Source: Alphaproteobacteria bacterium UBA7691 (lineage in GTDB: Bacteria > Pseudomonadota > Alphaproteobacteria > Ferrovibrionales > Ferrovibrionaceae). From it: DNA of 12,451 nucleotides. Where the stretch lies: contig DLGP01000080.1 of the NCBI GenBank assembly GCA_002482765.1, positions 1 through 12,451 of the forward strand, written 5' to 3'. Below the pieces are notes generated by a model, which was not told where the DNA came from, searched no databases, and saw only the letters and a program-made list of their open reading frames with translations. Numbering within the stretch: position 1 is the first letter of the stretch; the number at the start of each line of letters is the position of its first letter. A program made the translations under genes and the position numbers. Shown here piece after piece: positions 1 through 7,887 of the stretch.

Positions 1-681
1 GTCGAGGAAGTAGCGGTCGTGGGTCACCGCCACCACGGTGCCGGGATATTCATGCAGGAAACGCTCAAGCCAGGCCACCGATTCCGCGTCGAGATGGTTG
101 GTCGGCTCGTCGAGCAGCAGCATGTCAGGCTTGGACAGCAGCAGGCGGCAGAGCGCCACGCGGCGGCGCTCACCACCGGAAAGTTTGGTCACCTCGGCCT
201 CACCCGGCGGGCAGCGCAGCGCGTCCATGGCGATTTCCACATTACGCTGCAAATCCCAGGCATCGGCGGCGTCGATCTTTTCCTGCAACTCGGCCTGCTC
301 GGCGATCAGCGCATTCATCTCGTCGTCGTCGGTCACCTCGCCGAACTTCATCGAGACTTCCTCGAAACGGTCCAGCAACGCCTTGGTCTCGGCCACGCCT
401 TCCATCACATTGCCCAGCACATCCTTGGCCGGATCAAGCGCCGGCTCCTGTGCCAGATAGCCCACCTTGACGCCATCGGCGGCCCAGGCCTCGCCGGTGA
501 ATTCGCTGTCCAGGCCGGCCATGATCTTGAGCAGGGTGGATTTGCCGCTGCCATTGAGGCCCAGCACGCCGATCTTGGCGCCCGGCAGGAAGCTGAGCCA
601 GATATTCTTCAGCACCTGCTTGCCGCCCGGATAGGTCTTGTTCAGACCCTTCATCACATAAATATATTGATAAGCAGCCAT
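1..681 (-). CDS. ettA: Energy-dependent translational throttle protein EttA (ABC-F ATPase), C-terminus cut by window edge
   Basis: This is the N-terminal 227 codons of an ABC-F protein, read on the minus strand from ATG 679-681 and still open at base 1. The first nucleotide-binding domain is complete: Walker A GLNGSGKST (residues 41-49), signature LSGGERRR (167-174), Walker B plus ABC-F motif LLLDEPTNHLD (188-198) and H-switch His221. The stretch at about 95-140 is the 'arm' insertion that contacts the ribosome in this family. The opening MAAYQYIYVMKGLNKTYPGG and the run KPDMLLLDEPTNHLDAES are typical of EttA rather than Uup or YheS. By family knowledge EttA is cytosolic, binds the ribosomal E site and links initiation to the ATP/ADP ratio. 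The second ATPase domain (usual length about 555 residues) lies outside the window. No strong Shine-Dalgarno precedes the ATG. Confidence 0.95.
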   Translation of the reverse strand, partial: MAAYQYIYVMKGLNKTYPGGKQVLKNIWLSFLPGAKIGVLGLNGSGKSTLLKIMAGLDSEFTGEAWAADGVKVGYLAQEPALDPAKDVLGNVMEGVAETKALLDRFEEVSMKFGEVTDDDEMNALIAEQAELQEKIDAADAWDLQRNVEIAMDALRCPPGEAEVTKLSGGERRRVALCRLLLSKPDMLLLDEPTNHLDAESVAWLERFLHEYPGTVVAVTHDRYFLD

Positions 682-873
682 CTTATTGATTCCACTTCAT
701 AATTTATATCGCACGGGGTTCCGGCGCCGATTGGCGCGAACCCACCCCGCCATCCCGGCTAGACATGCCACAAGTGCGGCCCTGATCCAAGAGCGGATGG
801 AGCATTCAGGCCAGCCTCAAGCAGCGCCAGATCGCTTATTCATGCCGCCGGCCAGGGATTTTATTGAATATCT
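682..873. other. Intergenic region between fic and ettA
   Basis: This 192-base gap lies between the Fic stop and the EttA start, both genes being on the minus strand. The EttA-proximal 50 bases are AT-rich and include TATAAATTAT on the minus strand, a possible -10 region, but I see no convincing -35. A short hairpin can form at 724-737 (GCGCC, loop GATT, GGCGC) without a following T-run on either strand, so it does not look like an intrinsic terminator. The 67-codon open frame here has no recognisable features and I do not call it a gene. Confidence 0.4.
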
Positions 874-2412
874 TCAGTCATCTTCATAGGCATCGGCAAT
901 AATTCGCTCCACTTGCGCCACTTGTTCGTCCGTCATGCGGGCAAAGTCCTTGCTACGCCTGGTTTTCGAAAGCCTGCCGTGATTCCTGGCGATGGAAACA
1001 ATCAGCAAGCTGATATCCTTGTCCGCAATATCCATCATGTCTTCGATACGGCGCTTCGCCACATCATATTTTTTGAGATAGCCAATCTCCCTCGGGAGAT
1101 CCTCGGCAATCGTTGCGATGACGCAGGCATACAGAAATTCAGCGATAGCGGTAAAATCCCCATATCTGTAGAGATCGGCGGTATCATTGATGATGTGAAC
1201 ATTCCGGGATGCGGTCGGCACCCATTCTATGTATTGCAGCAACGGCCCGGTGAATTGGCGCAAGACATCTTGGTATGCTTCAATACGCTTCAGCAGAACG
1301 GTTGAAACCGGAAAGGTCATGCCGGCGGGCGTGAATTTCCGCTCGGCCAGAACATGATTGATAAGATATCGGTGAATGCGGCCGTTGCCATCTTCGAAAG
1401 GATGAATGAAGACAAAGCCAAAGGCGATTACCGCCGCTTGCAGCACGGCATCCACATTGCCATCCGACATCCTTTGATGGGCCGCCATAAGGCCCTGTAA
1501 CAAGCCGGCCAAATCATCATGGCGGGCCGAGATGAATTCTGGCAGCGGGTTTTGATCGTAATCCCGGCCGCCAATAAAGCCGCCTTCCTGCCGCAACCCG
1601 TGTTCGACATAGGCGCCATCTTCGATGACTATATGCTGCAAGCGAACAAGCTCATCGATTGTGACCGGCTGTTTGCCCGCCTGTGCAGCCGCACGCATCC
1701 AGCGCTCCAGGCGATTCCTCGGTGGGCGTTCGCCCTCAATTTGATAACTCGCCTGGCTATCCGCGAGCAGCATAAAACTGGCGGCGCGCGCAATGACACT
1801 GGGGGAACCGCGGCCAATGATGTCTTTGGCCTTTTCGTTCCATCTATTTCCGATGGCTTCGGCGATTTGATCAGTACACCGGATGACGGGGCAGAAGCCG
1901 GGCGTTCCGAGCAGATTGTTTCGGATGCGGTGGCGCGGCGAATTTATCGGCGTGGCGACGATATATTTTGCGGCAGGCAGCAGGTCGACATAATTTCCCG
2001 TGGTGAGATCGGGAAGGTCGAGTTTTTGTCCGAGCAGCCATTCCCAAAGAAACCAGAGCATCCGGGCTGGAATGCCAAAAGGCTCGGATCGAATAGCCGC
2101 TTCAATGGTGCCTGGCGCTGCCTTGAGGAATAGCCGCTTCAAAATGAGAAGATCGAGTGTCTCATAGCGGAGTGCAAAAAAGATGTGGTCGCGTAAACTC
2201 GGTTTGGGCAACAGCCGCTTGTCGAAAAGCTGCCATTCGCCCACCAGCCGAACAGTTCCGCGTATTGTCTGCTGCGCGACGCAGGAGGCAACGCGAAGCG
2301 GCGCTTCCAGGCCATAAGCCTGAATAAGCGCCGCATAACCGGCAAGCGCAGTATCTTTAGGAACCGTCTTTTCCTGAAAGACATGCGGGGTTGTAAAATC
2401 ACCCAAGGCCAT
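874..2412 (-). CDS. Fic family protein, class II (N-terminal autoinhibitory helix), probable AMP-transferase
   Basis: Fic enzymes usually transfer AMP from ATP to hydroxyl groups of target proteins. The canonical active-site loop HPFEDGNGRIHR is present at residues 337-348, with catalytic His337, an acidic residue before the DGN, and the anion-binding GNGR. The motif SYQIEG (222-227) fits the inhibitory consensus (S/T)xxxE(G/N), with Glu226 as the residue expected to block the ATP gamma-phosphate, so this is a class II, self-inhibited Fic. The first ~190 residues form a conserved-looking N-terminal region (containing GNYVDLL and LLGTPGFCP) that I remember from other long Fic proteins; its function is unknown to me. 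I chose ATG 2410-2412 because GAGG (2421-2424) lies 8 bases upstream; a GTG at 2421 would add three residues but has no ribosome site. GC is close to 45-52% in sampled stretches, against 62-67% around it, which suggests horizontal acquisition. Targets are unknown. Confidence 0.9.
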   Translation of the reverse strand: MALGDFTTPHVFQEKTVPKDTALAGYAALIQAYGLEAPLRVASCVAQQTIRGTVRLVGEWQLFDKRLLPKPSLRDHIFFALRYETLDLLILKRLFLKAAPGTIEAAIRSEPFGIPARMLWFLWEWLLGQKLDLPDLTTGNYVDLLPAAKYIVATPINSPRHRIRNNLLGTPGFCPVIRCTDQIAEAIGNRWNEKAKDIIGRGSPSVIARAASFMLLADSQASYQIEGERPPRNRLERWMRAAAQAGKQPVTIDELVRLQHIVIEDGAYVEHGLRQEGGFIGGRDYDQNPLPEFISARHDDLAGLLQGLMAAHQRMSDGNVDAVLQAAVIAFGFVFIHPFEDGNGRIHRYLINHVLAERKFTPAGMTFPVSTVLLKRIEAYQDVLRQFTGPLLQYIEWVPTASRNVHIINDTADLYRYGDFTAIAEFLYACVIATIAEDLPREIGYLKKYDVAKRRIEDMMDIADKDISLLIVSIARNHGRLSKTRRSKDFARMTDEQVAQVERIIADAYEDD

Positions 2413-2522
2413 AATACGCACCTCATGCGCCGAGAGGACAAAAAATGCTTATTTCGGGCTATAATCTTTTATAAAATACCATTACTTGCAAAATTCTCTT
2501 AGAAAAAAGCATCCGCCGCCGC
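2413..2522 (-). promoter_or_regulatory. AT-rich leader and probable promoter region of the fic gene
   Basis: The gap between the HDAC-like gene and fic is strikingly AT-rich compared with its surroundings, especially 2440-2510. On the minus strand there is a Shine-Dalgarno GAGG (complement of 2421-2424), eight bases before the fic ATG. Candidate promoter elements are TTGCAA (2486-2491) and ATTATA-type sequences at 2460-2466, but the spacing (about 19) is poor, so no exact promoter is claimed. A run of six T on the minus strand (complement of 2503-2508) follows the HDAC stop closely, but I could not find a stem in front of it. Confidence 0.35.
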
Positions 2523-3452
2523 TCACCCCGCCATCAGCGCCCGCACATGGGCGGCGCTGGCGCTGGCCAGGGCGCCGAGATCGTAGCCGCCCTCCAATGT
2601 AGAAACCACCCGCCCACCAGCGCAGGCATCAGCCAGATGCAGCAGATGCTCGGTGATCCAGTAATAATCATCATCCAGCAGATTAAGCTGCGCCAGCGGG
2701 TCGCGCGCATGGGCATCAAAGCCGGCCGAGATCAGCAGCATTTCCGGCTTGAAATGCCGCAAGGCGGGCAGCAGCCGGTCGGTCACTTGGCCGCGGAATT
2801 CGGCCGAGCCGGCAAACGGCCTGAGCGGCAGGTTCATGATGTTGTTGGCGATGCCATGTTCATGCGCCTGCCCGGTGCCGGGATAAAGCGGCGATTGGTG
2901 CGTCGAGGCATAGAACAGGTCCGGGTCATCGGCAAAGCTGCTCTGCGTGCCATTGCCGTGATGCACATCAAAATCGATCACGGCGATGCGGCGCAGGCCC
3001 CAGCGGGCGCGGGCATGCAGGGCGCCGATGGCCACGTTGTTGAACAGGCAGAAGCCCATCGCCTGGTCCGGCTCGGCATGATGGCCCGGCGGGCGCACGG
3101 CGCAAAAGGCATTGCGCACCTCGCCGGCCAGCACCGCATCCACCGCGGCGCAAACCGCGCCGGCCGCCCGCAACGCCGCCTCGCCCGAGCCGGGTGACAA
3201 CACGGTATCGCCATCCACGGCGGCGTAACCCTGGCTTGGCACAGCGCCGAGCAGGGCTTTGACATAAGCTGCCGGATGCACCCGGGCAATCTGCTCCAGG
3301 CTGGCTTGCGGCGCCTCGCGGCGATCCAGCCAGGAAAATTCTTCGGTTTCAAGCCGCGACAACACCGCGCGCAACCTATCCGGGCATTCCGGATGCCCCG
3401 GGCCGGTATCGTGGCGCAGGCAGGCGCTATGACTGAACAGAGCCGTGGTCAT
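2523..3452 (-). CDS. Histone deacetylase family protein (zinc-dependent deacetylase / acetylpolyamine amidohydrolase-like)
   Basis: This 309-residue protein belongs to the arginase/deacetylase fold that removes acyl groups from lysine side chains or acetylated small amines, using one zinc ion. The key motifs are in order: RPPGHHAE with the charge-relay His124-His125; DFDVHHGNGTQ with zinc ligands Asp162 and His164; STHQSPLYPGTG (183-194); SAGFDAHARDP with zinc ligand Asp246; and LEGGYDL with the transition-state Tyr290. Length fits a single-domain bacterial member, with no signal peptide, so it is presumably cytosolic. The substrate cannot be read from sequence; acetylated polyamines, proteins or acetoin-pathway enzymes are candidates. 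It starts at ATG 3450-3452; an in-frame TAG three codons upstream excludes extension. A good GGAGGAAA (complement of 3475-3482) lies 22 bases away, too far for normal use. It is divergent from the efflux operon. Confidence 0.93.
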   Translation of the reverse strand: MTTALFSHSACLRHDTGPGHPECPDRLRAVLSRLETEEFSWLDRREAPQASLEQIARVHPAAYVKALLGAVPSQGYAAVDGDTVLSPGSGEAALRAAGAVCAAVDAVLAGEVRNAFCAVRPPGHHAEPDQAMGFCLFNNVAIGALHARARWGLRRIAVIDFDVHHGNGTQSSFADDPDLFYASTHQSPLYPGTGQAHEHGIANNIMNLPLRPFAGSAEFRGQVTDRLLPALRHFKPEMLLISAGFDAHARDPLAQLNLLDDDYYWITEHLLHLADACAGGRVVSTLEGGYDLGALASASAAHVRALMAG

Positions 3453-3616
3453 GGCGGGCTATCGTCGTCCGGGGTTTCCTCCGATCCGGCAACGCAGGAA
3501 AACGCTGGCCGGGCCGTGTGATTGTCCTAATTCTGTCACGCCAATACATCACTAGGCAACGCTCGGGCGGCATGTGTATTCTGCTGGCTTGGTGCGAAAT
3601 GGGGTTGCGAAAGCCA
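3453..3616. promoter_or_regulatory. Divergent intergenic region, with possible promoter for the efflux operon
   Basis: This 164-base region separates the HDAC-like gene from the RND adaptor and must hold promoters for both. On the plus strand TTGTCC (3522-3527) and TACATC (3545-3550) are 17 bases apart, a weak sigma70-like pair. If real, transcription would begin near 3557, inside the longest open frame of the adaptor, which supports a start at 3617 rather than 3518. I see no clear inverted-repeat operator and no divergent TetR or MarR gene beside the pump. Confidence 0.3.
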
Positions 3617-4732
3617 ATGAAAATCTGGAGTCAGGTCGTAGTCACCGGCATCATCCTGGCAGGCGCCGGGGCCGGATACGTTTACCGCGACAAACTGCCG
3701 TTCATCGGCCTCAATTCACAACCGGTGGCAGTGCAGGCCCGCGCCGCCCCCGCCCTGCCGGTGGAAAGCCAGCCGGTGCGCCGCATGGATGTGGCGCGCA
3801 CACTGGAAGCCGTGGGCACCGCACAATCCAACGAAGCCGTGACCATCACCGCCAAGGCCAACGGCACCATTGAGCGGATCAATTTCCAGGAAGGCCAGAT
3901 GGTGAAGGCCGGCAGCATCCTGGTGGAACTGGAAGCCGGCGAGTCGAATGCCAAGCTGGCCGAATTGCGCGCCGCCCGCGATGCCGCCCGCCTGGCCTAT
4001 GATCGCGCCGCCTCGCTGCTTGATAGCAAGAATGTGGCCCAGGCGCGGGTGGATGAATTATCGAAAGCCTTTGAAGCCGCCGAGGCGCGGCTGCGCGGCG
4101 AGCAGGCGAAATTCGCCGATAGTGTGATCCGTGCGCCATTCTCCGGCCGGCTTGGCATGCGGCGGGTTTCGCTCGGCGCCCTGGTGCGGCCGGGCGACGC
4201 CATCACCACGCTGGATGACAGCACGGTGATCAAGCTGGAATTCGAAGTGCCGGAAACCGCCCTGGCCGGCATCAGCATCGGCAATGCAGTGAATGCCACC
4301 GCCACCGCCATTCCGGGCCGCAAATTCCAGGGTAACGTGGCCACCATCAACACCCGCATCGATCCCACCACACGCAGCGTGCGGGTGCGCGCCGTGATCC
4401 CCAATCCGGAAGACCAGATCAAACCCGGCATGTTCATGACCGTGGCGCTTGGCATCGGCTCAACCCCGAATGCCATCGTGGTGCCGGAGGAAGCCTTGCT
4501 GGCGCAGGGCGGCGAGCAGTTTGTGTATGTGATCCGCGATGGCAAGGCCAACCGCACCAAGGTGCAGGTGGGCCAGCGCCTGCCCGGCCTGGCGCAGATT
4601 GTCAGCGGTGTTGAGGCCGATGCCCGCGTGGCGGTTACCGGCTTGCAGCAATTGCGCGACGGCATGGCGGTGCGCAATCCCGGCCCGCCGCCGGGACAAG
4701 GCCCCGCCGCCGCCGCCAAGCCGGCCAGCTAA
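3617..4732 (+). CDS. Efflux RND transporter periplasmic adaptor subunit (HlyD/membrane fusion protein family)
   Basis: The adaptor bridges an RND pump in the inner membrane to an outer-membrane channel. From ATG 3617 it is 371 residues. Residues 1-24 form a hydrophobic N-terminal anchor or signal (WSQVVVTGIILAGAGAGYVY), followed by the periplasmic part. The lipoyl halves lie near 70-105 (KANGTIERINFQEGQMVKAG) and 170-200 (VIRAPFSGRLGMRRVSLGAL). An Ala/Glu-rich helical hairpin separates them (about 106-168). A beta-barrel (about 205-285, containing INTRIDPTTRSVRVRA) and a membrane-proximal domain follow. The C-terminus is Pro/Ala-rich. The frame is open back to 3518, but the upstream residues lack the family pattern and the start at 3617 puts the hydrophobic segment at the N-terminus; ATG 3599 is an alternative. 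Twenty bases separate it from the permease, so they are co-transcribed. Drug or solvent specificity is unknown. Confidence 0.93.
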   Translation: MKIWSQVVVTGIILAGAGAGYVYRDKLPFIGLNSQPVAVQARAAPALPVESQPVRRMDVARTLEAVGTAQSNEAVTITAKANGTIERINFQEGQMVKAGSILVELEAGESNAKLAELRAARDAARLAYDRAASLLDSKNVAQARVDELSKAFEAAEARLRGEQAKFADSVIRAPFSGRLGMRRVSLGALVRPGDAITTLDDSTVIKLEFEVPETALAGISIGNAVNATATAIPGRKFQGNVATINTRIDPTTRSVRVRAVIPNPEDQIKPGMFMTVALGIGSTPNAIVVPEEALLAQGGEQFVYVIRDGKANRTKVQVGQRLPGLAQIVSGVEADARVAVTGLQQLRDGMAVRNPGPPPGQGPAAAAKPAS

Positions 4733-4752
4733 GCGCAGCAACGGAGCGCCCC

Positions 4753-7700
4753 ATGGTCCTCTCAGACGTTTCGATCAAGCGCCCGGTCTTCGCCACCGTG
4801 ATGTCGCTGGTGCTGATCATCTTCGGCCTGTTTGCATTGCGCGGCATGGCGGTGCGCGAATATCCCGATATCGATCCGCCGGTGGTGACGGTGAACACCA
4901 TCTATCGCGGCGCCTCGGCCGAGATCATCGAAAGCAAGATCACCCAGATCATCGAGGATAGTGTTGCCGGCATCGAGGGTATCCGTTCGATCACCTCAGC
5001 CAGCCGCGAGGAATCCTCCTCGGTCAGCGTGGAGTTCAACCTCAACCGCAAGGTGGATGAAGCCGCCAATGACGTGCGCGACCGCGTCGCCCGCGTGCTG
5101 TCGCGCCTGCCGGTGGAAGCCGATGCGCCCACGGTGGTGAAAACCGAAGCCGATGCGCGGCCGATTGTCTACCTGTCGCTGACCAGCGACCGGCTCGGTT
5201 TCCTTGATCTGACCGATTATGCCGACCGCTTCCTGGTGGACCAATTCTCCATTGTCGATGGCGTGGCCAGCGTGAATATCTACGGCGCGCGCAAATATTC
5301 CATGCGGGTCTATATCGACCGGCTGGCAATGGCGGCGCGCAATATCACCGTGCAGGATGTGGAAAGCGCCATTGCGCGGCAGAATGTGGAACTGCCCTCC
5401 GGCCGCGTGGAAAGCAGCATGCGCGAATTCACCGTGCGCGCCGAAAGCGGCCTGCGCACGCCGGAGCAATTCCGCAATATTGTGGTGCGGCAGCAGGATG
5501 GTTATCTGGTGCGGCTCGGCGAAGTGGCCAGTGTGGAACTGGGCGCCGAGGATGAGCGCACCGAACAGCGCACCAATGGCAAATCCTCCATCGGCCTGGG
5601 CATCATCCGCCAATCCAAGGCCAATGCGATGGAGATTTCCGATGGCGTGACCCGGGCGGTTGAGCGGGTGAAGGATTCGCTGCCGGCCGGCGTCAACCTG
5701 GAAATCACCTACGACCAGTCAAAATTCATCAGCCAGTCGATCTATGAAGTGTTCCATGCGCTTTCAGTGGCGCTGGGCCTGGTGATCGGCGTGATCTTCC
5801 TGTTCCTGCGCTCGTGGCGCGCCACGCTGATTCCGGCGGTGGCGATTCCGGTTTCGGTGATCGGCTCGTTCATTGTGCTGGGCGCGCTGGGCTATTCGCT
5901 CAATGTGCTGACCCTGCTGGCCCTGGTGCTGGCCATCGGCCTGGTGGTGGATGATGCCATCGTGGTGCTGGAAAACATCCATCGCCGCATCGAAGCCGGC
6001 GAGCCGCCGCTGCTGGCCTCTTTGCGTGGCGCGCGCCAGATCGGCTTTGCCGTGATCGCCACCACGGTGGTGCTGATCGCGGTGTTTGTGCCGATTTCGC
6101 TGATGGAAGGCAATACCGGGCGGCTGTTCCGCGAATTCGGCATGAGCGTGGCAGCCAGCGTGCTGTTCTCCGGCTTTGTGGCGCTGACGCTGACGCCGAT
6201 GATGTGTTCCAAATTGCTGCAAGAACATTCCGACGATGGCTGGTTCTACCGCGTGACGGAGAAATTCTTTGTCGGCATGACCAACGGCTATAACTGGCTG
6301 CTGAAGGGCGCGCTTGGCGCCCCGATGGTGGTGCTGGCTTTGGGCCTGCTGGTATCGCTGACCGCCTATCTGATGTTCCTGGCGCTGCCGCGTGAATTTG
6401 CGCCAACGGAAGATCGCGGCGTGTTCTTTGTCTCGATCACCGGGCCGGAAGGATCGAGCTTCGACTACACCAAGCGCAATGTGGTGCAGGTGGAAAAAAC
6501 CTTGCAGCCTTTGGTCGATTCCGGCGACGTGACCCGCATCCTGGCCAATGTGGCGCCCAATTGGGGTGGCCGCCCGGCGCCGGTGAATACCGGCTTTGTG
6601 GTGGTGCGCCTGAAGGATTGGGGCGACCGCGAGCGCAAGCAGCAGGATCTGGTGAAGGACGTGTTCCCCAAATTGCTGGCGCAGACCGGCGTGCGCGCCT
6701 TTGCCATCAATCCGCCCAGCCTGGGCCTGCCCGGCGGCCAGGCCCCGGTGCAATTCATCCTCGGCGGCCCAACCTATCCGGTGCTGGATGAGTGGGCCGA
6801 CAAGATCATCGAACGCGCGGCGCAGAATCCGCGCCTGCTGAATGTGAACAAGAGCTACCTGCCAAGCCGGCCGGAATTGCGCGTGGATATTGATCGCAAC
6901 CGCGCCGCCGATCTTGGCGTGCCGATTGAAACCATCGGCCGCACGCTGGAAACCATGCTCGGCTCACGCGAGGTGACCAACTTCCAGCGCGAGGGCAAAC
7001 AATACAAGGTGCTGGTGCAGGCGCGTCCGAATGACCGCGTGACGCCCAACGATCTGAACAACATCTATGTGCGCACCGCCACCGGCACCCTGATCCCGTT
7101 GCAGAATCTGGTGACGATCAAGGAAGGCGCCAGCGCCCGCGAACTGAACCGCACCGACCGGCTGCGTTCGGTGACCATTGCCGCCTCGCTGGCGCCGGAT
7201 TACACGATCGGCGAAGCGCTGACCTTCCTGGAGGAAGCCGCTGCCGAGGTGCTGCCGCCCGAGGTGCGCATCTCCTATGGCGGCCAGAGCCGCGAATTCA
7301 AGGATTCCTCGGCGGCGATCTACCTGACCTTCGGCCTTGCCCTGCTGATCGTGTTCCTGGTGCTGGCGGCGCAGTTTGAAAGCTGGATTCATCCCACCAT
7401 CATCATCTTCTCGGTGCCGCTGGCGATCACCGGCGCGCTTGGCGCGCTGCTGTTCTCGGGCATCTCGCTGAATGTGTATAGCCAGATCGGCATCATCATG
7501 CTGATCGGCCTGATTGCCAAAAACGCCATCCTGATCGTGGAATTCGCCAATCAATTGCGCGACGAAGGCCGCGATATATACGAAGCCGTGCGCGAGGCAT
7601 CGGTGGTGCGGTTGCGGCCGATCCTGATGACCACCATCGCCACCATCTTCGGCGCCGTGCCGCTGGCCTATGCCCATGGCGCCGGTGCCGAAAGCCGCCA

Positions 7701-7887
7701 GGCCCTGGGCTGGGTGATTGTGGGCGGCATGAGCTTCGCCACCCTGCTCAGCCTGTTTGTGGTGCCGGCGCTGTATCTGCTGCTGGCGCGCTTCACCAAA
7801 CCTGCCGGCTTCATCGCCCGCAAACTTTCTGATATGGAAAGGAAGCGGCCCGATCTGGAGGCCGGCAAGGCGGAGGCGGCCGAGTGA
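4753..7887 (+). CDS. Efflux RND transporter permease subunit (HAE-1 family, AcrB-like)
   Basis: This 1044-residue protein is full length for a proton-driven RND efflux pump, a trimeric inner-membrane transporter that exports hydrophobic compounds. The N-terminus SDVSIKRPVFATVMSLVLII gives TM1. A large periplasmic loop (about 35-330) is followed by a TM2-6 block (about 333-490), a second periplasmic loop (about 550-850) and a TM8-12 block (about 856-1012). The proton-relay residues are present: Asp400 and Asp401 in GLVVDDAIVVLEN, and Lys923 in GLIAKNAILIVEF. The Shine-Dalgarno GGAG (4743-4746) sits six bases before the ATG. No outer-membrane channel gene follows, so the pump presumably uses a TolC-like protein encoded elsewhere. 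The stop codon overlaps the GTG of the next reading frame. Substrate range cannot be inferred. Confidence 0.96.
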   Translation: MVLSDVSIKRPVFATVMSLVLIIFGLFALRGMAVREYPDIDPPVVTVNTIYRGASAEIIESKITQIIEDSVAGIEGIRSITSASREESSSVSVEFNLNRKVDEAANDVRDRVARVLSRLPVEADAPTVVKTEADARPIVYLSLTSDRLGFLDLTDYADRFLVDQFSIVDGVASVNIYGARKYSMRVYIDRLAMAARNITVQDVESAIARQNVELPSGRVESSMREFTVRAESGLRTPEQFRNIVVRQQDGYLVRLGEVASVELGAEDERTEQRTNGKSSIGLGIIRQSKANAMEISDGVTRAVERVKDSLPAGVNLEITYDQSKFISQSIYEVFHALSVALGLVIGVIFLFLRSWRATLIPAVAIPVSVIGSFIVLGALGYSLNVLTLLALVLAIGLVVDDAIVVLENIHRRIEAGEPPLLASLRGARQIGFAVIATTVVLIAVFVPISLMEGNTGRLFREFGMSVAASVLFSGFVALTLTPMMCSKLLQEHSDDGWFYRVTEKFFVGMTNGYNWLLKGALGAPMVVLALGLLVSLTAYLMFLALPREFAPTEDRGVFFVSITGPEGSSFDYTKRNVVQVEKTLQPLVDSGDVTRILANVAPNWGGRPAPVNTGFVVVRLKDWGDRERKQQDLVKDVFPKLLAQTGVRAFAINPPSLGLPGGQAPVQFILGGPTYPVLDEWADKIIERAAQNPRLLNVNKSYLPSRPELRVDIDRNRAADLGVPIETIGRTLETMLGSREVTNFQREGKQYKVLVQARPNDRVTPNDLNNIYVRTATGTLIPLQNLVTIKEGASARELNRTDRLRSVTIAASLAPDYTIGEALTFLEEAAAEVLPPEVRISYGGQSREFKDSSAAIYLTFGLALLIVFLVLAAQFESWIHPTIIIFSVPLAITGALGALLFSGISLNVYSQIGIIMLIGLIAKNAILIVEFANQLRDEGRDIYEAVREASVVRLRPILMTTIATIFGAVPLAYAHGAGAESRQALGWVIVGGMSFATLLSLFVVPALYLLLARFTKPAGFIARKLSDMERKRPDLEAGKAEAAE
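7872..7876 (+). promoter_or_regulatory. Shine-Dalgarno GGAGG that selects GTG 7884 as the Hpt start
   Basis: A perfect GGAGG lies inside the last codons of the permease gene, seven bases before GTG 7884-7886, which itself overlaps the permease stop as GTGA. The alternative GTG at 7968 has no comparable site. This is the main reason to think the Hpt gene begins at 7884 and not after the in-frame TGA. Confidence 0.7.

Noticed and set aside
724..737. Hairpin GCGCC-GATT-GGCGC as terminator of fic
   Set aside because: The stem is only five base pairs and is not followed by a T-run on the minus strand.
686..889. 67-codon plus-strand open frame between ettA and fic
   Set aside because: No motif, no ribosome site, low-information composition, and it overlaps the ends of genes on the other strand.
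2138..2441. 100-codon open frame overlapping the start of fic on the same strand in another frame
   Set aside because: Its product has no recognisable pattern and overlaps the clearly coding N-terminus of the Fic protein.
2501..2522. Possible intrinsic terminator after the HDAC-like gene (T-run on the minus strand)
   Set aside because: There is a run of six T, but I could not find an adjacent GC-rich stem.
3518..3616. Use of ATT/ATG-like upstream codons to extend the adaptor to 404 residues
   Set aside because: The extra 33 residues lack family pattern and push the hydrophobic anchor inward; a promoter-like pair at 3522-3550 lies inside the extension.
5764..6753. 329-codon minus-strand open frame, rich in His, Gln and Arg, within the permease gene
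   Set aside because: It is the antisense shadow of a strongly conserved RND permease; His/Gln/Arg-rich composition is typical of antisense frames in GC-rich genes.
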